DNA from: Bacteroidia bacterium
GTDB taxonomy: Bacteria; Bacteroidota; Bacteroidia; NS11-12g; UBA955
Reading direction: 5' to 3'
NCBI GenBank assembly: GCA_030158725.1
Contig: JAOASJ010000034.1
Coordinates: 1-64,000, forward strand
DNA: 64,000 bases
The notes under the pieces were generated by a model. It had not been told where the DNA came from. It worked only from the letters and a program-made list of their open reading frames with translations, and made no database searches. Positions within the stretch are counted from its first letter, which is position 1; each line of letters opens with the position of its first letter. This document shows positions 26,287 to 35,422 of this stretch, one piece after another. A program made the translations under genes and the position numbers.

Positions 26287-27542
26287 GCCAATACTTTTAT
26301 AACTTTTTCTGCCAATTCATTTCCATAAACATTCCAAGGCCTTGAACTTGCCAGTTTATGTGCTGCACGTCCATTCAATTCAATCAACTCAGGATTATGT
26401 ATCAGTTGCTCCATCATCTCACGCAAAGCAATATGGTTACCTGCTTCGATTATCCATCCGTTTTCACCATGGTTAATAATATCAGGGCCCACAGTCCTAT
26501 TGGTTGTAATAACAGGAGTACCTTGTGACATAGCTTCTGTGATAACCAAGCCGAATCCTTCAAACAACGACGGGAATAGCAACACATCATTTTCTTTCAT
26601 TAATTTAAGAATCTCTGAATGTGCTAAACTAGGTATATAATTACAGTTTTCAAGCGCCTTATTCAAAACAGGCACATCATTGTTTGGCAAACGGCCAACA
26701 ACAGTTAACTCAACAAAATCTTTTAGAGGTTCTACGGCATCAAAAATATCTGCAATTCCCTTTCGTTGAGAAAGTCCACCAACAAACAGAAATTTCAATT
26801 TTTGATTTTCCTTTCGTTTATACGATTTAATCTCTTCCACCTTAGGAAATCCATAAGGAATTACACTAATATCTTTTAATGTTCCTGGGTAATGGCTTAA
26901 GGTTTGGGCAGTAAAAGAACTTGCAACAAAAATATGGTCTGCCAAAGCTAATTCTTCATCTTTCCTTTTCGTTTTAAGTTCAGAATCACTAAATCCCGAC
27001 AAAGTAGCAGCCCAATCTGGCCTTTTTTGAATTTCCTCAGCCATTAAAACCCTTGCGGCTTTCCAGTATCCTATGGGCAAATCATATAAACATTTAATCC
27101 CATTTTGAGCGGCTGATTTAAATGAGTTTAACGCACCATCTTCATAGGCGTAAACGGCATTGTATTTATTATTACTATTATTATTCGCTAAGGCTTTGGC
27201 AACTATTTTATCTAAGTTTTGATAAACAGCATCAATTGAAAACTTGCCCACTTCGTGTTGAATCAAACGACTAAATCCGGCTTTCATACTTAATAAACGC
27301 ATCAATTCATGCGAAGGATAAGAATGAATAAATGGCGTTAAATTTTCACCAAAGGCCCTACGTTTGAATTCAGACATACCAGGTAGTTTGGATAATAAAC
27401 TAAAAACAGTATTGTTCTGAGTTGCTATACAGGTATAAAAAGCAGCAAGTATTTTGTTTTGTTCAAACCCATCTAATGCAGCCCTGAGGTTTGCATTACC
27501 AGTTGGATGAGAAACAATGATATTTGGCTTCGAATTATTCAA
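26283..27542 (-). CDS. GT4 family glycosyltransferase
   Basis: A 419-aa GT-B enzyme. N-terminal IIVSHPTGNANLRAAL, a second domain at LKFLFVGGLSQRKGI (about 248), and the donor motif LFPSLFEGFGLVITEAMSQGTPVI (EX7E) followed by NGWIIEAG. The N-terminal domain is longer than average (about 235 residues) and contains the region DLPIGYWKAA, seen in a subgroup of Bacteroidota EPS enzymes. The start is TTG at 27542, just after the preceding stop. It ends in a 4-nt overlap with the polymerase gene. Confidence 0.87.
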   Translation of the reverse strand: MNNSKPNIIVSHPTGNANLRAALDGFEQNKILAAFYTCIATQNNTVFSLLSKLPGMSEFKRRAFGENLTPFIHSYPSHELMRLLSMKAGFSRLIQHEVGKFSIDAVYQNLDKIVAKALANNNSNNKYNAVYAYEDGALNSFKSAAQNGIKCLYDLPIGYWKAARVLMAEEIQKRPDWAATLSGFSDSELKTKRKDEELALADHIFVASSFTAQTLSHYPGTLKDISVIPYGFPKVEEIKSYKRKENQKLKFLFVGGLSQRKGIADIFDAVEPLKDFVELTVVGRLPNNDVPVLNKALENCNYIPSLAHSEILKLMKENDVLLFPSLFEGFGLVITEAMSQGTPVITTNRTVGPDIINHGENGWIIEAGNHIALREMMEQLIHNPELIELNGRAAHKLASSRPWNVYGNELAEKVIKVLA

Positions 27543-27544
27543 AA

Positions 27545-28675
27545 TTATCTTGTAACGTTAATTAAATCATTTAAAAATAAATCTCTGCTTGTATCCAATT
27601 GTTTGGTTTTTTCAGGTAAAATCAAGTTTGAGAAAACTTCTTCAAGATTACCAATTCTATATTCCAAAAGTCCTTGAGGGGCTTTGAAATTTTTACGTTC
27701 ATCAAACAATTCATTTAGATCAGACACATTGATTACTGGCAGTCCATGGTCTAGTAATGCATAAAAAGAACCGCTTTTCCCCAAGAGAGCGTATGGTGTT
27801 GTGGAAATACCAATATCTGACTGAGACAAAGTTTTTGAAATTTCATATTCAGATTGTATGCCCAAAACGATAGTTTGGAAATGAATCTTCCATGCTTCTA
27901 TCCAACGGTTCAAATCAGAATTATTCTTTCCAATAAAAGTAATTGAAACATCAATATTATTCTTTTCAGAAATGAGGTTTAACTCCTGCACAAACTTTTC
28001 AACCGGAGCATACAAGCTAATATGGCCAAAAACCACAAATTTTATTGCCTTATGATTTAGAAAATCAATACTTCTGTTCTTATTTTCAAATTCTGCTTGT
28101 ACAGGAATATTTGAAAAAAGTGGCAATACTTTTACTTTATTTGTTACTTTTTCTAATTGATCAGCATACCATCTAGAATTGGTATGGATAAGAGAAGGCT
28201 TTAATTGACTAATCATTGAAAGCACAATTCTTTTCTGAAAAAAACCCCACAAGGAATGTTTAAGATTGTTGACTTTCTCCATTCCCAGCCATAGTTCATG
28301 AAACATGACATGGACCTTATAGCCATTAAAAGAATTTGACAACAGTTGACCTAATCCAAAAGGAAGACCTTTTGCATGGTAGGCAAAAATCACAAATTGA
28401 AGACTTACCCAATCAGGTTTAATTTCATCAAGTTCACTTTTAATTAAAACTGAACTTTCTTTAAGACTAATATTTTGAGGAATTCTTAGGATTTTAATTT
28501 CCCCAGTTTCAGATTCTATAATTTCTCGTTTTTGTTCATTTACATAAGCATCTCTCATGGCGATGATAGTAATATCATGCCCAATAGACAATAATGCTTG
28601 TGCCAATCGTCGTGTGTAATCGCCTACTCCATCGCAACCTCTTTCAATACTTCCACAAACGAAAACGATTTTCAT
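27545..28675 (-). CDS. GT4-like glycosyltransferase, divergent C-terminal domain
   Basis: A 376-aa protein with a convincing GT4-type N-terminal domain (MKIVFVCGSIERGCDGVGDYTRRLA, HDITIIAMRD). The C-terminal half keeps a Rossmann strand (AIKFVVFGHISLYAPVEKFV) but replaces the usual EX7E with a segment around LLGKSGSFYALLDHGLPVI. It therefore may be a divergent transferase with an altered donor site. It is 23 nt from the GT9-like gene upstream. It is most likely part of repeat-unit assembly, though catalytic activity is less certain than for the other GT4 members. Confidence 0.78.
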   Translation of the reverse strand: MKIVFVCGSIERGCDGVGDYTRRLAQALLSIGHDITIIAMRDAYVNEQKREIIESETGEIKILRIPQNISLKESSVLIKSELDEIKPDWVSLQFVIFAYHAKGLPFGLGQLLSNSFNGYKVHVMFHELWLGMEKVNNLKHSLWGFFQKRIVLSMISQLKPSLIHTNSRWYADQLEKVTNKVKVLPLFSNIPVQAEFENKNRSIDFLNHKAIKFVVFGHISLYAPVEKFVQELNLISEKNNIDVSITFIGKNNSDLNRWIEAWKIHFQTIVLGIQSEYEISKTLSQSDIGISTTPYALLGKSGSFYALLDHGLPVINVSDLNELFDERKNFKAPQGLLEYRIGNLEEVFSNLILPEKTKQLDTSRDLFLNDLINVTR

Positions 28676-28698
28676 AATATTAGTTTAGAAATATACTT

Positions 28699-29715
28699 TT
28701 ATTGGGGTATAGATTTTTTAATATTCTCAGTATAGCGGCTGTTTTTCCAATTTAAGCATTCGAATAAACCAGCTTCACAAGGCACACGTCTATTGGAGTG
28801 TACACATGGATGACATGCAACTTCATTATCGACTACAGGCCCTTTAAATGCAGGTGAAATCACTCGAGATGGAACAACTTCTGTTATAAGTATAGTACAA
28901 TTCTTATTAGATGATTGAATGACATGAGAAGAAAAACTATCGGTGCAAACTGTCCATTTTGCACGCTTCGAAATTTCAATCATATCCCCAATTTCTTTAT
29001 AAAAAGGGATAACTTTCATTCCAGCATCTTGAAACAATTTAAAATCTGGCTCTTTATAAAAAAAAGCATAATAAGCATTTGGGAAGTTTTCTTTCGCCCA
29101 CCATAAAGGCGCAAATTGTCTACTATTGCCATTGGCAAAAAAGACTATATTTTCATTGATATCATTAGGGATTTGCAATTCAGGAGATAAAGGCAATTCA
29201 GCATTCAATTTATCGTAAAGAATTGGGTAGTCTTCATTAACTTGCTTAGAAAAAGTCTCCAAAGAGATATCTCTCAATTTTTTGATTCCAGCTGTTTCCA
29301 AATAACCATGATAAGTGGCCATAACTTTTTCAGGTGGAACATGGATTAAACTAAGGTTATCCATAATTCCAAAAAGAAATATATTTAGAGAATCTTTAAA
29401 ACTTTTGTGCTTTCGCTCTGCAACAATTATTCTTTGAAATGGTGCAATGTATCTCTCTCCTTTTATTATACCTGGAATTAAGTGTCTTAAACCAATACCA
29501 GTATATGTTAATTTCATCTCTTTTGGTTTGGTTTCAACAAAAATCAATCGGTCACCAAAAACAAGTTTCATAAAAGGCCTAAATGTGTCATTGACATAAA
29601 GGTAAATTTCTAAATTTGGCTTTAATTTGGCCATTGAATAAAAGCCAACCAGACGCATCCATAAATCACCACTGCCGCCAACAACAGCATCTACGTATAA
29701 TTTTTCTTTTTTCAT
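28699..29715 (-). CDS. GT9-like (heptosyltransferase-type) protein with C-terminal Cys cluster
   Basis: A 338-aa protein. The N-terminal part (GGSGDLWMRLVGFYSMAKL) resembles the glycine loop of GT9/ADP-heptose transferases. The middle has a second Rossmann-like domain with NIVFFANGNSRQFAPLWW and a donor-side segment KRAKWTVCTDSFSSHVIQ in place of the usual DTG-x-H. Near the C-terminus is CHPCVHSNRRVPCEAGLFEC, a Cys cluster seen in several GT9-like proteins that may bind metal. It overlaps the DUF4254 gene by 4 nt (ATGA), suggesting a functional pair. Its transferase activity is likely but not certain. Confidence 0.7.
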   Translation of the reverse strand: MKKEKLYVDAVVGGSGDLWMRLVGFYSMAKLKPNLEIYLYVNDTFRPFMKLVFGDRLIFVETKPKEMKLTYTGIGLRHLIPGIIKGERYIAPFQRIIVAERKHKSFKDSLNIFLFGIMDNLSLIHVPPEKVMATYHGYLETAGIKKLRDISLETFSKQVNEDYPILYDKLNAELPLSPELQIPNDINENIVFFANGNSRQFAPLWWAKENFPNAYYAFFYKEPDFKLFQDAGMKVIPFYKEIGDMIEISKRAKWTVCTDSFSSHVIQSSNKNCTILITEVVPSRVISPAFKGPVVDNEVACHPCVHSNRRVPCEAGLFECLNWKNSRYTENIKKSIPQ

Positions 29716-30305
29716 TTGCTTGCGTTCCTTTTATATAATTCTGGATTTAAACTTGGGTCATTGTACATTTTAAATTGTCTGTACACTTTAAACTGCAGTT
29801 TTGATTCCAATAAATCATTTATAACAATATTTAGCGCGTTTGACAAATCTGCAATTTGTTCTGTCAAAACAGCAACTTTTGAACTGCATTTATCAATATG
29901 GCTTTGGTCTACATCTTTTCTAAGAGTTTCTTCTTCCATGTGGAATTTCTTAAGTGCCATAATGGCCAAACGGTCTATCATCATGCCTGGAGTTTCTGAA
30001 TGCATTTTTTCCCCAGGTGTTACTTGGTTATTTTCCAAATATGAAAGTATCCATTCGTCAATCTTTTCCATAGCATTGTTTCTTGCTTGGTTGTATTGAT
30101 CAATGTTGCGTTTAGCCTCAACTATCCTCAATGGATCAATGTCTTTAATCCTAGCAATATCCTCTTCATGCCAAAGCATAAAGTTCCATTTCATATTTTC
30201 TTCAATAAAAGCCCAAGGTAATTGAGACTCTGTTAAAACCAAATTAACATGCCAATCTATAACTTTTTGGCTTTGGGTTTTTAATAATTGATCTATTGCT
30301 ATCAT
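29712..30305 (-). CDS. DUF4254 protein
   Basis: A 197-aa all-alpha protein of a family of unknown function (DUF4254). I use the ATG at 30305, not the track's start at 30350, which would overlap the upstream gene. Family marks: NFMLWHEEDIAR (about 38), NQARNNAMEKIDEWIL (about 75), and ETPGMMIDRLAIMALKKFHMEEE (about 104-126). A helical C-terminus may form a coiled coil. There is no signal peptide, so it is cytoplasmic. In Bacteroidota these genes are commonly next to GT9-like or LPS/EPS glycosyltransferases, as here. The role (scaffold, transferase partner or enzyme) is unknown. Confidence 0.8.
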   Translation of the reverse strand: MIAIDQLLKTQSQKVIDWHVNLVLTESQLPWAFIEENMKWNFMLWHEEDIARIKDIDPLRIVEAKRNIDQYNQARNNAMEKIDEWILSYLENNQVTPGEKMHSETPGMMIDRLAIMALKKFHMEEETLRKDVDQSHIDKCSSKVAVLTEQIADLSNALNIVINDLLESKLQFKVYRQFKMYNDPSLNPELYKRNASK

Positions 30306-30312
30306 ATAATCC

Positions 30313-30876
30313 TTATTCTCTATTTTTAATAAATTTTGCAGGAACGCCACCCCAAATTTGATATGGAGGGATAGATTTATTCACCAATGAACCTGCGGCA
30401 ACAACGGAACCTTTTCCAATTGTAACACCTTTTATAATTACACAAGAAGAACCTATCCAAACGTCCTCTTCAATTTTTATTTCCTCTGCAACGGTATCTT
30501 GCAAATTCATTTTACTGCTTGGGTCAATTCCATGACCAACATCAACAAAGGTTGTTCTACTTGCTATTAAGCAATCGTCACCGATTGTAATTTTGGTGTT
30601 ACAAACAAATTCACAAGCATGCCCAATAAATACTCTGTTCCCAATTTTAATGTAAGATTCAGGATCATAGGGGTGCCAAATTCTAAAATCAACACCATCT
30701 TGTATATCGCAAGCTGCGCCAATCATTAATTTATTTGGCCAATCGCAACTGATGTTACCTAACTTGGTTCCTTTATCTATTTGCAAACCTCTCCATTTTA
30801 AGATTTCCTTTCTAAGAAGATTCTTTAAACTGAATAGTTTGGTATAAAAAAGGCCGAAAGAATTAGGTTGATGCAT
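30313..30876 (-). CDS. Hexapeptide-repeat acetyltransferase (serine/sugar O-acetyltransferase type)
   Basis: A 187-aa left-handed beta-helix protein. Repeats include YIKIGNRVFIGHACEFVCNTKITIGDDCLIASRTTFVD, a probable catalytic His in DVGHGIDPS, and VWIGSSCVIIKGVTIGKGSVVAAGSLV, ending PPYQIWGGVPAKFI. The ending is typical of maltose/galactoside and EPS O-acetyltransferases. It starts right after the flippase gene (no gap) and precedes the DUF4254 gene by 7 nt. It is the third acyltransferase in the locus, so the glycan is probably acetylated at more than one position. Confidence 0.85.
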   Translation of the reverse strand: MHQPNSFGLFYTKLFSLKNLLRKEILKWRGLQIDKGTKLGNISCDWPNKLMIGAACDIQDGVDFRIWHPYDPESYIKIGNRVFIGHACEFVCNTKITIGDDCLIASRTTFVDVGHGIDPSSKMNLQDTVAEEIKIEEDVWIGSSCVIIKGVTIGKGSVVAAGSLVNKSIPPYQIWGGVPAKFIKNRE

Positions 30877-32175
30877 CTATGCTGTCTTATGTTTAGTTTT
30901 GAAATAATTGTATAAGAAAATGACAATATTCATGAGCAACAAAACTGCGCCAATTACCACGTTCATCCACAATGCACCGCGCAATGTTGTGATGTCAAGT
31001 GTTAATGCCAAAGCAATTATCGAAAGGATATTGACAGAAATATATAATATAGGATTGTACATCCAACCTCTAGAAGAAAGGAGTCCAAAAGCAATATCGG
31101 CAGATACACCTAAACAAGCACCCAAAATGCAAAGGATTAATTCATATTGTAAATCTTTATAATCACCGCCCAGTATCCATAAAATTTGGTTAGGGAATAA
31201 ATAGGTAACAACGATGACTAAAAACATCAATAAAAACAAACCTGATAATATTTGAAAATACCTTGCGATTAAGTTGTTTTTGTATATTGGTAAACGGGCA
31301 AATCTTGGAATTACCAATGTACTGGTGATAGCCGTAACAAGAGTTAGTATCATACCAAATTTCCCAAGTGCCCCAATCTGAGCAATTGAAGTTGTATTGC
31401 CAAATACAGACAACAACCACATGGTAATTTGACCAGACAAACTGTAATAAATTGCACCGGGCATGAATTTTTTAACAATTTTCAAGATGTCTTTTTTAAC
31501 TACAGGGTCGACTTCTTCCGTTTCAGTGATATGCTCTTTATTTAATTTCCTTAGTTTTATATTTCCATAAATTCTTGGCAAACCACCAGCAAGTATTGCC
31601 ACAAAAGACCAAGGGAAAATAATTAAACTCAAACCAGAAAGCACCAATCTGAGTATGCCCACCATTATCTGATTTTTTTGAAGTGGTACTATTGACTGAT
31701 GTAATTGTGGAATAATAACCAACAATGAATCCCATAAACCAGCATAAAAAGCAGGAATTAGTGTAACACAAATTAAAATAGTGGCAGGAATACTGGCTCC
31801 ATTAGACAGAAGCAGGTACACCAATATTGGAGTTGATAAAATCAAGCTAAAAACTGCGAATCTTTTTCTTAAGTGAATACCAGTTGAAAACACCAACCCG
31901 AGTTTAATTTTATCTTGCCATACTTTAGCACCTTGCGACATAACGCCACTAGAGACCCCACCATCGGCAAGGACAACCATGGTTCCTAAAACTGTATTGG
32001 CTAATACGTAATACGCATATTCTTGTGGACTTAATAGTCGAATGACCATAATCCCTGATATAAATCCAATAGCTTGAATTAATATTTGGGCACCACCAGT
32101 TACTATAAAAAGTTTTATTATAGTGAAAAGATTACTGTCCTTTTTATCTATTAAGCTTTCTGGAGATTCTGACAT
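30877..32175 (-). CDS. Wzx-type polysaccharide flippase (MOP superfamily)
   Basis: A 432-aa integral membrane protein with about twelve hydrophobic segments and the family's N-terminal pattern (GGAQILIQAIGFISGIMVIRLLSPQEYAYY, about residues 27-56). It moves undecaprenyl-PP-linked repeat units across the inner membrane for polymerisation. The C-terminus is short and basic (FKTKHKTA). It lies downstream of the GT2 gene (31-nt gap) and upstream of the acetyltransferase. It is the only flippase candidate in the locus, consistent with a single Wzx/Wzy system. Confidence 0.9.
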   Translation of the reverse strand: MSESPESLIDKKDSNLFTIIKLFIVTGGAQILIQAIGFISGIMVIRLLSPQEYAYYVLANTVLGTMVVLADGGVSSGVMSQGAKVWQDKIKLGLVFSTGIHLRKRFAVFSLILSTPILVYLLLSNGASIPATILICVTLIPAFYAGLWDSLLVIIPQLHQSIVPLQKNQIMVGILRLVLSGLSLIIFPWSFVAILAGGLPRIYGNIKLRKLNKEHITETEEVDPVVKKDILKIVKKFMPGAIYYSLSGQITMWLLSVFGNTTSIAQIGALGKFGMILTLVTAITSTLVIPRFARLPIYKNNLIARYFQILSGLFLLMFLVIVVTYLFPNQILWILGGDYKDLQYELILCILGACLGVSADIAFGLLSSRGWMYNPILYISVNILSIIALALTLDITTLRGALWMNVVIGAVLLLMNIVIFLYNYFKTKHKTA

Positions 32176-32206
32176 TTTTTAAAATTAATTTTATTCAATC
32201 GTGGGC

Positions 32207-33019
32207 TTAAATAAATAACATGACAATTTGGAAACATACGCGGTCTAGATAAACACCAAAACCTCTGAATCTAAATTTAAACAACAATTTGGTATCAGAA
32301 ATAATCACACCAACACACAGTTTAAGTCGTTGGAATCGGTAATTAAAGTCCCTTTTAATGTGGTTTTTATTTAGAGAATATTGATTAGACAATAATCTTT
32401 TTTTGAAATTTTGAAATGGTTTAACACGACGCCAAGGATGAATCACTTTTGCTTCGGGAACAAAATTATGTGTTGCAATTTTTTGAAGCCTTTCAAACAA
32501 ATCGGTATCCTCCATAGCTGCGTAAGGGAATCCTTCATCAAATCCTTTTAATTCTCCGTACAATTCGCGTTCAATGGCAATATTGCATGACCAGAAACAA
32601 TTTCCTTTTAGATTGAGAGGAGATTCTTCATCAACTCTTTGTTTTGGTCTTTCTGCATTTATATACCCTTCTAAAGCCCTGTATGAGCCATTACTTATGG
32701 CATCATAATATGATTTTAAAATATTAGAATCAGGCAAACAATCATCATCAATAAAAACAAACCAATTTCCGTTTGCATTTTTTGCGCCATTGTTTCTATT
32801 GGAGGCAGGACCTTTCTGTGGCCCTTGAATAAATTTCGCCCAAGGAAAATCTTTAGACAATTCTAAAGACATCTGATTTTTACTGTCATCTGTAACGATT
32901 ACTTCATACAAATCAGATGAAATTGTTTGCTTGTCTGGACTAAGCATAGTGAGACAATTAAACAACAAATCATTGCGCTTATAGGTTGGAATTATAACTG
33001 ATAAAAACAAATTAGACAT
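32207..33019 (-). CDS. GT2 family glycosyltransferase
   Basis: A 270-aa GT-A enzyme starting FLSVIIPTYKRNDLLFNCL, with the nucleotide-binding IVTDDSKN (about 42-49), the GPASNRNNGA segment (about 70) and the metal-binding FIDDDCLPD (about 90). The likely catalytic base is in the AAMEDTDLFERL helix (about 168, ED motif). A hydrophobic end (about 250-270) may anchor it. It is inverting. It is the first glycosyltransferase after the export genes wza and wzc, 23 nt from wzc. Confidence 0.88.
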   Translation of the reverse strand: MSNLFLSVIIPTYKRNDLLFNCLTMLSPDKQTISSDLYEVIVTDDSKNQMSLELSKDFPWAKFIQGPQKGPASNRNNGAKNANGNWFVFIDDDCLPDSNILKSYYDAISNGSYRALEGYINAERPKQRVDEESPLNLKGNCFWSCNIAIERELYGELKGFDEGFPYAAMEDTDLFERLQKIATHNFVPEAKVIHPWRRVKPFQNFKKRLLSNQYSLNKNHIKRDFNYRFQRLKLCVGVIISDTKLLFKFRFRGFGVYLDRVCFQIVMLFI

Positions 33020-33042
33020 AAAAGAAATTCTAAAGTACTTAA

Positions 33043-35406
33043 TTAAGATTTACGCTTGAAGAAGTTTAAGAAACTTAAAAAGGTTTTCTTGGCTTTTTTA
33101 TCATCTTCACTATAGCCTTGGCCATATCCATAACCGTAACCATAACCATTGCCATAAGTACTTTTTGCACCCATCATGCCTCTTTCTTTCAAACCATTAA
33201 AAATAATATACATATTTTTCAATTCCTCATTAACATAAACGTTGTTTATAAATCTTAAATATGATTTAGGTGTGTGGTGATGGCGAATCACATAGAAAGT
33301 CACATCAGAATACTGTCCTAATATTTTAGCATCAGTAACCAATCCAATTGGTGGCGTGTCAATAATTATGTAATCAAACTCCTCTTTGTATTGTTTCAAC
33401 ATTTCCTCCAATTTACCATTCATAATTAACTCGGTAGGATTTGGTGGAATTTGTCCAGCAGTAATAATACTTAAGTTAGGAATATCTTTAATTTTTTGAA
33501 TTGCTTTTTCCTTTTCACAATTGCCTGAAAGAATTGTAGACATTCCAAAATCGTTTTTCAAGCCAAGCATAGTAGATAGTTTTGGCTTTCTCAAATCCAA
33601 ATCTAATAACAATACTTTTTTATTTGCAATAGCTAAGCTTACACAAAGGTTAATGCCGATAAAACTTTTTCCATCTCCTGAAACTGATGATGTCATCAAG
33701 ATTGTTTTATTGTGTGCATTTGAGCCAATAAAACCAAGTGAAGTTCTCAAAGATCTAAATTGTTCAGCTATTGGACTTCTGTTTCCATCATTAACAACAA
33801 TGGCTTCTTTGCCTTCATTGAAAATAATTTCAGACAATATGGTTGCGTCAGTCTGTTTTTCAATTTCAGATCTGAACATGATTTCTTTGGTTAGTTTTTC
33901 TTTTAATAAAACAAAGGCTACTCCAATTAGAATTCCACAAAGCAAAGCAAAAATGTACATGCTCGATTTCACAGGTTTAACAGGAAAACCAAGAGCCTCT
34001 GCTGGATTAATCAATCTACTATCAGCGGCTGCTGATGCGTATGATAAAGCTGTTTCTTCCCTTTTTTCAAGTAGGAAAGTATAAATGCTGTTTTTAACCG
34101 TTTGTTGCCTGTTGATGTCCAACAACTCCCTCTCTTTTTTAGGAATGGTGCGCAACATACTCGTGTAACGGTTGCTTTCCCCTCTGATTTTAGATTCAGT
34201 AGCCCTTAAATTCTGTTTTAAGTTTCTGATATTTTCTAGAATACTAGGTTTTAATTGGGCTATTTGACTTTGCAAGGCTAATACCGTTGGCGAGTTTTCT
34301 GCTCCAATTTTCTTTAAGCGACTTAATTGAGATTCTGCCTCAGTTAATTTATTAATTAAACTCATTAGAGTCGGATCGCTAATACCAAAGGTAGAAGGGA
34401 CTGTTCCTGAATTATCACTTTTATTAATCAGGTATTTTTCAATATTGTCCATAACAGACAATTGAATATTAACTTCTGCAGCTTGTTGGTCAGACGATTG
34501 AACAGTGGCTAAATAGGCCGATCCCTGCGTAGAAATATCGATAATATCCTCTTTTTGCTTATAATTCTCAATATCCATTTCAATTGAAGACAATTCAATG
34601 GTTACTTTTGCCAAACGTTCTTCAATGAATTTCAGGGTATTTTCAGCCATGGTGTTTTTATCTGCAACACCAGCTCTATTGTATTCTTTGATTAATGCAT
34701 TTAAAATATCAACAGCCCTTTCTGGAACAGGGTCAGTTAAACCTAAATTTAATATGGTTGTTTGTTTAGATCCTGGCCAAATCAACAAGTTTGACAATAA
34801 ATCTTTTGCCATGTCATCCACTTTGCAAAACTTGACAAAGTATTTTCTATTGTCTTTTACATCATGTTTATGGTCAAAGTTAATTCTAAATTTACCATAT
34901 GGGGTTAAAACAGTGTCTTCTAACGGATATTTTTTTCCAGCCAATTCTACTGCTTTCTCTAGAGGATAATAAGTAAAATTAATAAGACCAGTATTATAAA
35001 CTGTTGAAGGTTCTATTGCTTTGAATGAAACAGGGCAATTGTTATATGCGTATAAATTATTAATACGACCTGGAATAAAAACCTGTGCATACAAGCCCAT
35101 ATCTACAACAACTTGTGACATAAGGCCTCTAGATTTGATTATTTCTATTTCATTTTCTACATTCTTTTTAGATTCTGTACCTTCCAGTGCATTGATAACA
35201 CTTTCCATACCGGTTTCCTCGTCCTTAAGCATAATGGTAGCGGTTGCTTTGTAAAGAGGTGTAGTGTATCTTAACTTAAGAAAAGTTATACCAAAACAAA
35301 TTACAATTGCTAAGGCAAAAACAGGCCAAAAAGGTAAATATTTGCTAATTATGTCATTGACAATATTAGCTGTATCGTTTTTAATCGGTGATTTTTTTTC
35401 GATCAT
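33043..35406 (-). CDS. wzc: Polysaccharide co-polymerase/tyrosine autokinase (Wzc-like)
   Basis: A 787-aa inner-membrane protein that controls EPS chain length and export. The Wzz-type periplasmic domain lies between two membrane segments (about residues 22-45 and 475-500), with a long coiled coil between (about 250-420) and a GNVR-like end (RTIPKKERELLDINRQ). The cytoplasmic BY-kinase has Walker A VSGDGKS (Lys580), Walker A' LLLDLDLRKP and Walker B IIIDTPP (about 681-687). The C-terminal tyrosine cluster is unusually regular (alternating Gly-Tyr, residues about 751-765), followed by a basic tail. It is second in the operon, 16 nt after wza. Confidence 0.95.
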   Translation of the reverse strand: MIEKKSPIKNDTANIVNDIISKYLPFWPVFALAIVICFGITFLKLRYTTPLYKATATIMLKDEETGMESVINALEGTESKKNVENEIEIIKSRGLMSQVVVDMGLYAQVFIPGRINNLYAYNNCPVSFKAIEPSTVYNTGLINFTYYPLEKAVELAGKKYPLEDTVLTPYGKFRINFDHKHDVKDNRKYFVKFCKVDDMAKDLLSNLLIWPGSKQTTILNLGLTDPVPERAVDILNALIKEYNRAGVADKNTMAENTLKFIEERLAKVTIELSSIEMDIENYKQKEDIIDISTQGSAYLATVQSSDQQAAEVNIQLSVMDNIEKYLINKSDNSGTVPSTFGISDPTLMSLINKLTEAESQLSRLKKIGAENSPTVLALQSQIAQLKPSILENIRNLKQNLRATESKIRGESNRYTSMLRTIPKKERELLDINRQQTVKNSIYTFLLEKREETALSYASAAADSRLINPAEALGFPVKPVKSSMYIFALLCGILIGVAFVLLKEKLTKEIMFRSEIEKQTDATILSEIIFNEGKEAIVVNDGNRSPIAEQFRSLRTSLGFIGSNAHNKTILMTSSVSGDGKSFIGINLCVSLAIANKKVLLLDLDLRKPKLSTMLGLKNDFGMSTILSGNCEKEKAIQKIKDIPNLSIITAGQIPPNPTELIMNGKLEEMLKQYKEEFDYIIIDTPPIGLVTDAKILGQYSDVTFYVIRHHHTPKSYLRFINNVYVNEELKNMYIIFNGLKERGMMGAKSTYGNGYGYGYGYGQGYSEDDKKAKKTFLSFLNFFKRKS
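33112..33154 (-). repeat. Short hexamer repeat coding the Wzc Gly-Tyr tail
   Basis: Near-identical 6-nt units (GGTTAT/GGTTAC/GGATAT on the coding strand) encode the alternating Gly-Tyr run. The unit size keeps frame, so copy-number change would alter the number of phosphorylatable tyrosines without a frameshift. Confidence 0.6.
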
Positions 35407-35422
35407 TTGTGTAATTTAAAAT

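Noticed and set aside
29716-30099. 127-codon plus-strand ORF
   Set aside because: Antisense to the DUF4254 gene, whose family motifs are clear.
33521-34084. 187-codon plus-strand ORF
   Set aside because: It lies wholly antisense to the well-supported wzc kinase gene, and its translation has no family features; a shadow of low-stop antisense codons.
34598-34969. 123-codon plus-strand ORF in wzc
   Set aside because: Antisense to the periplasmic domain of wzc with no promoter or family features.
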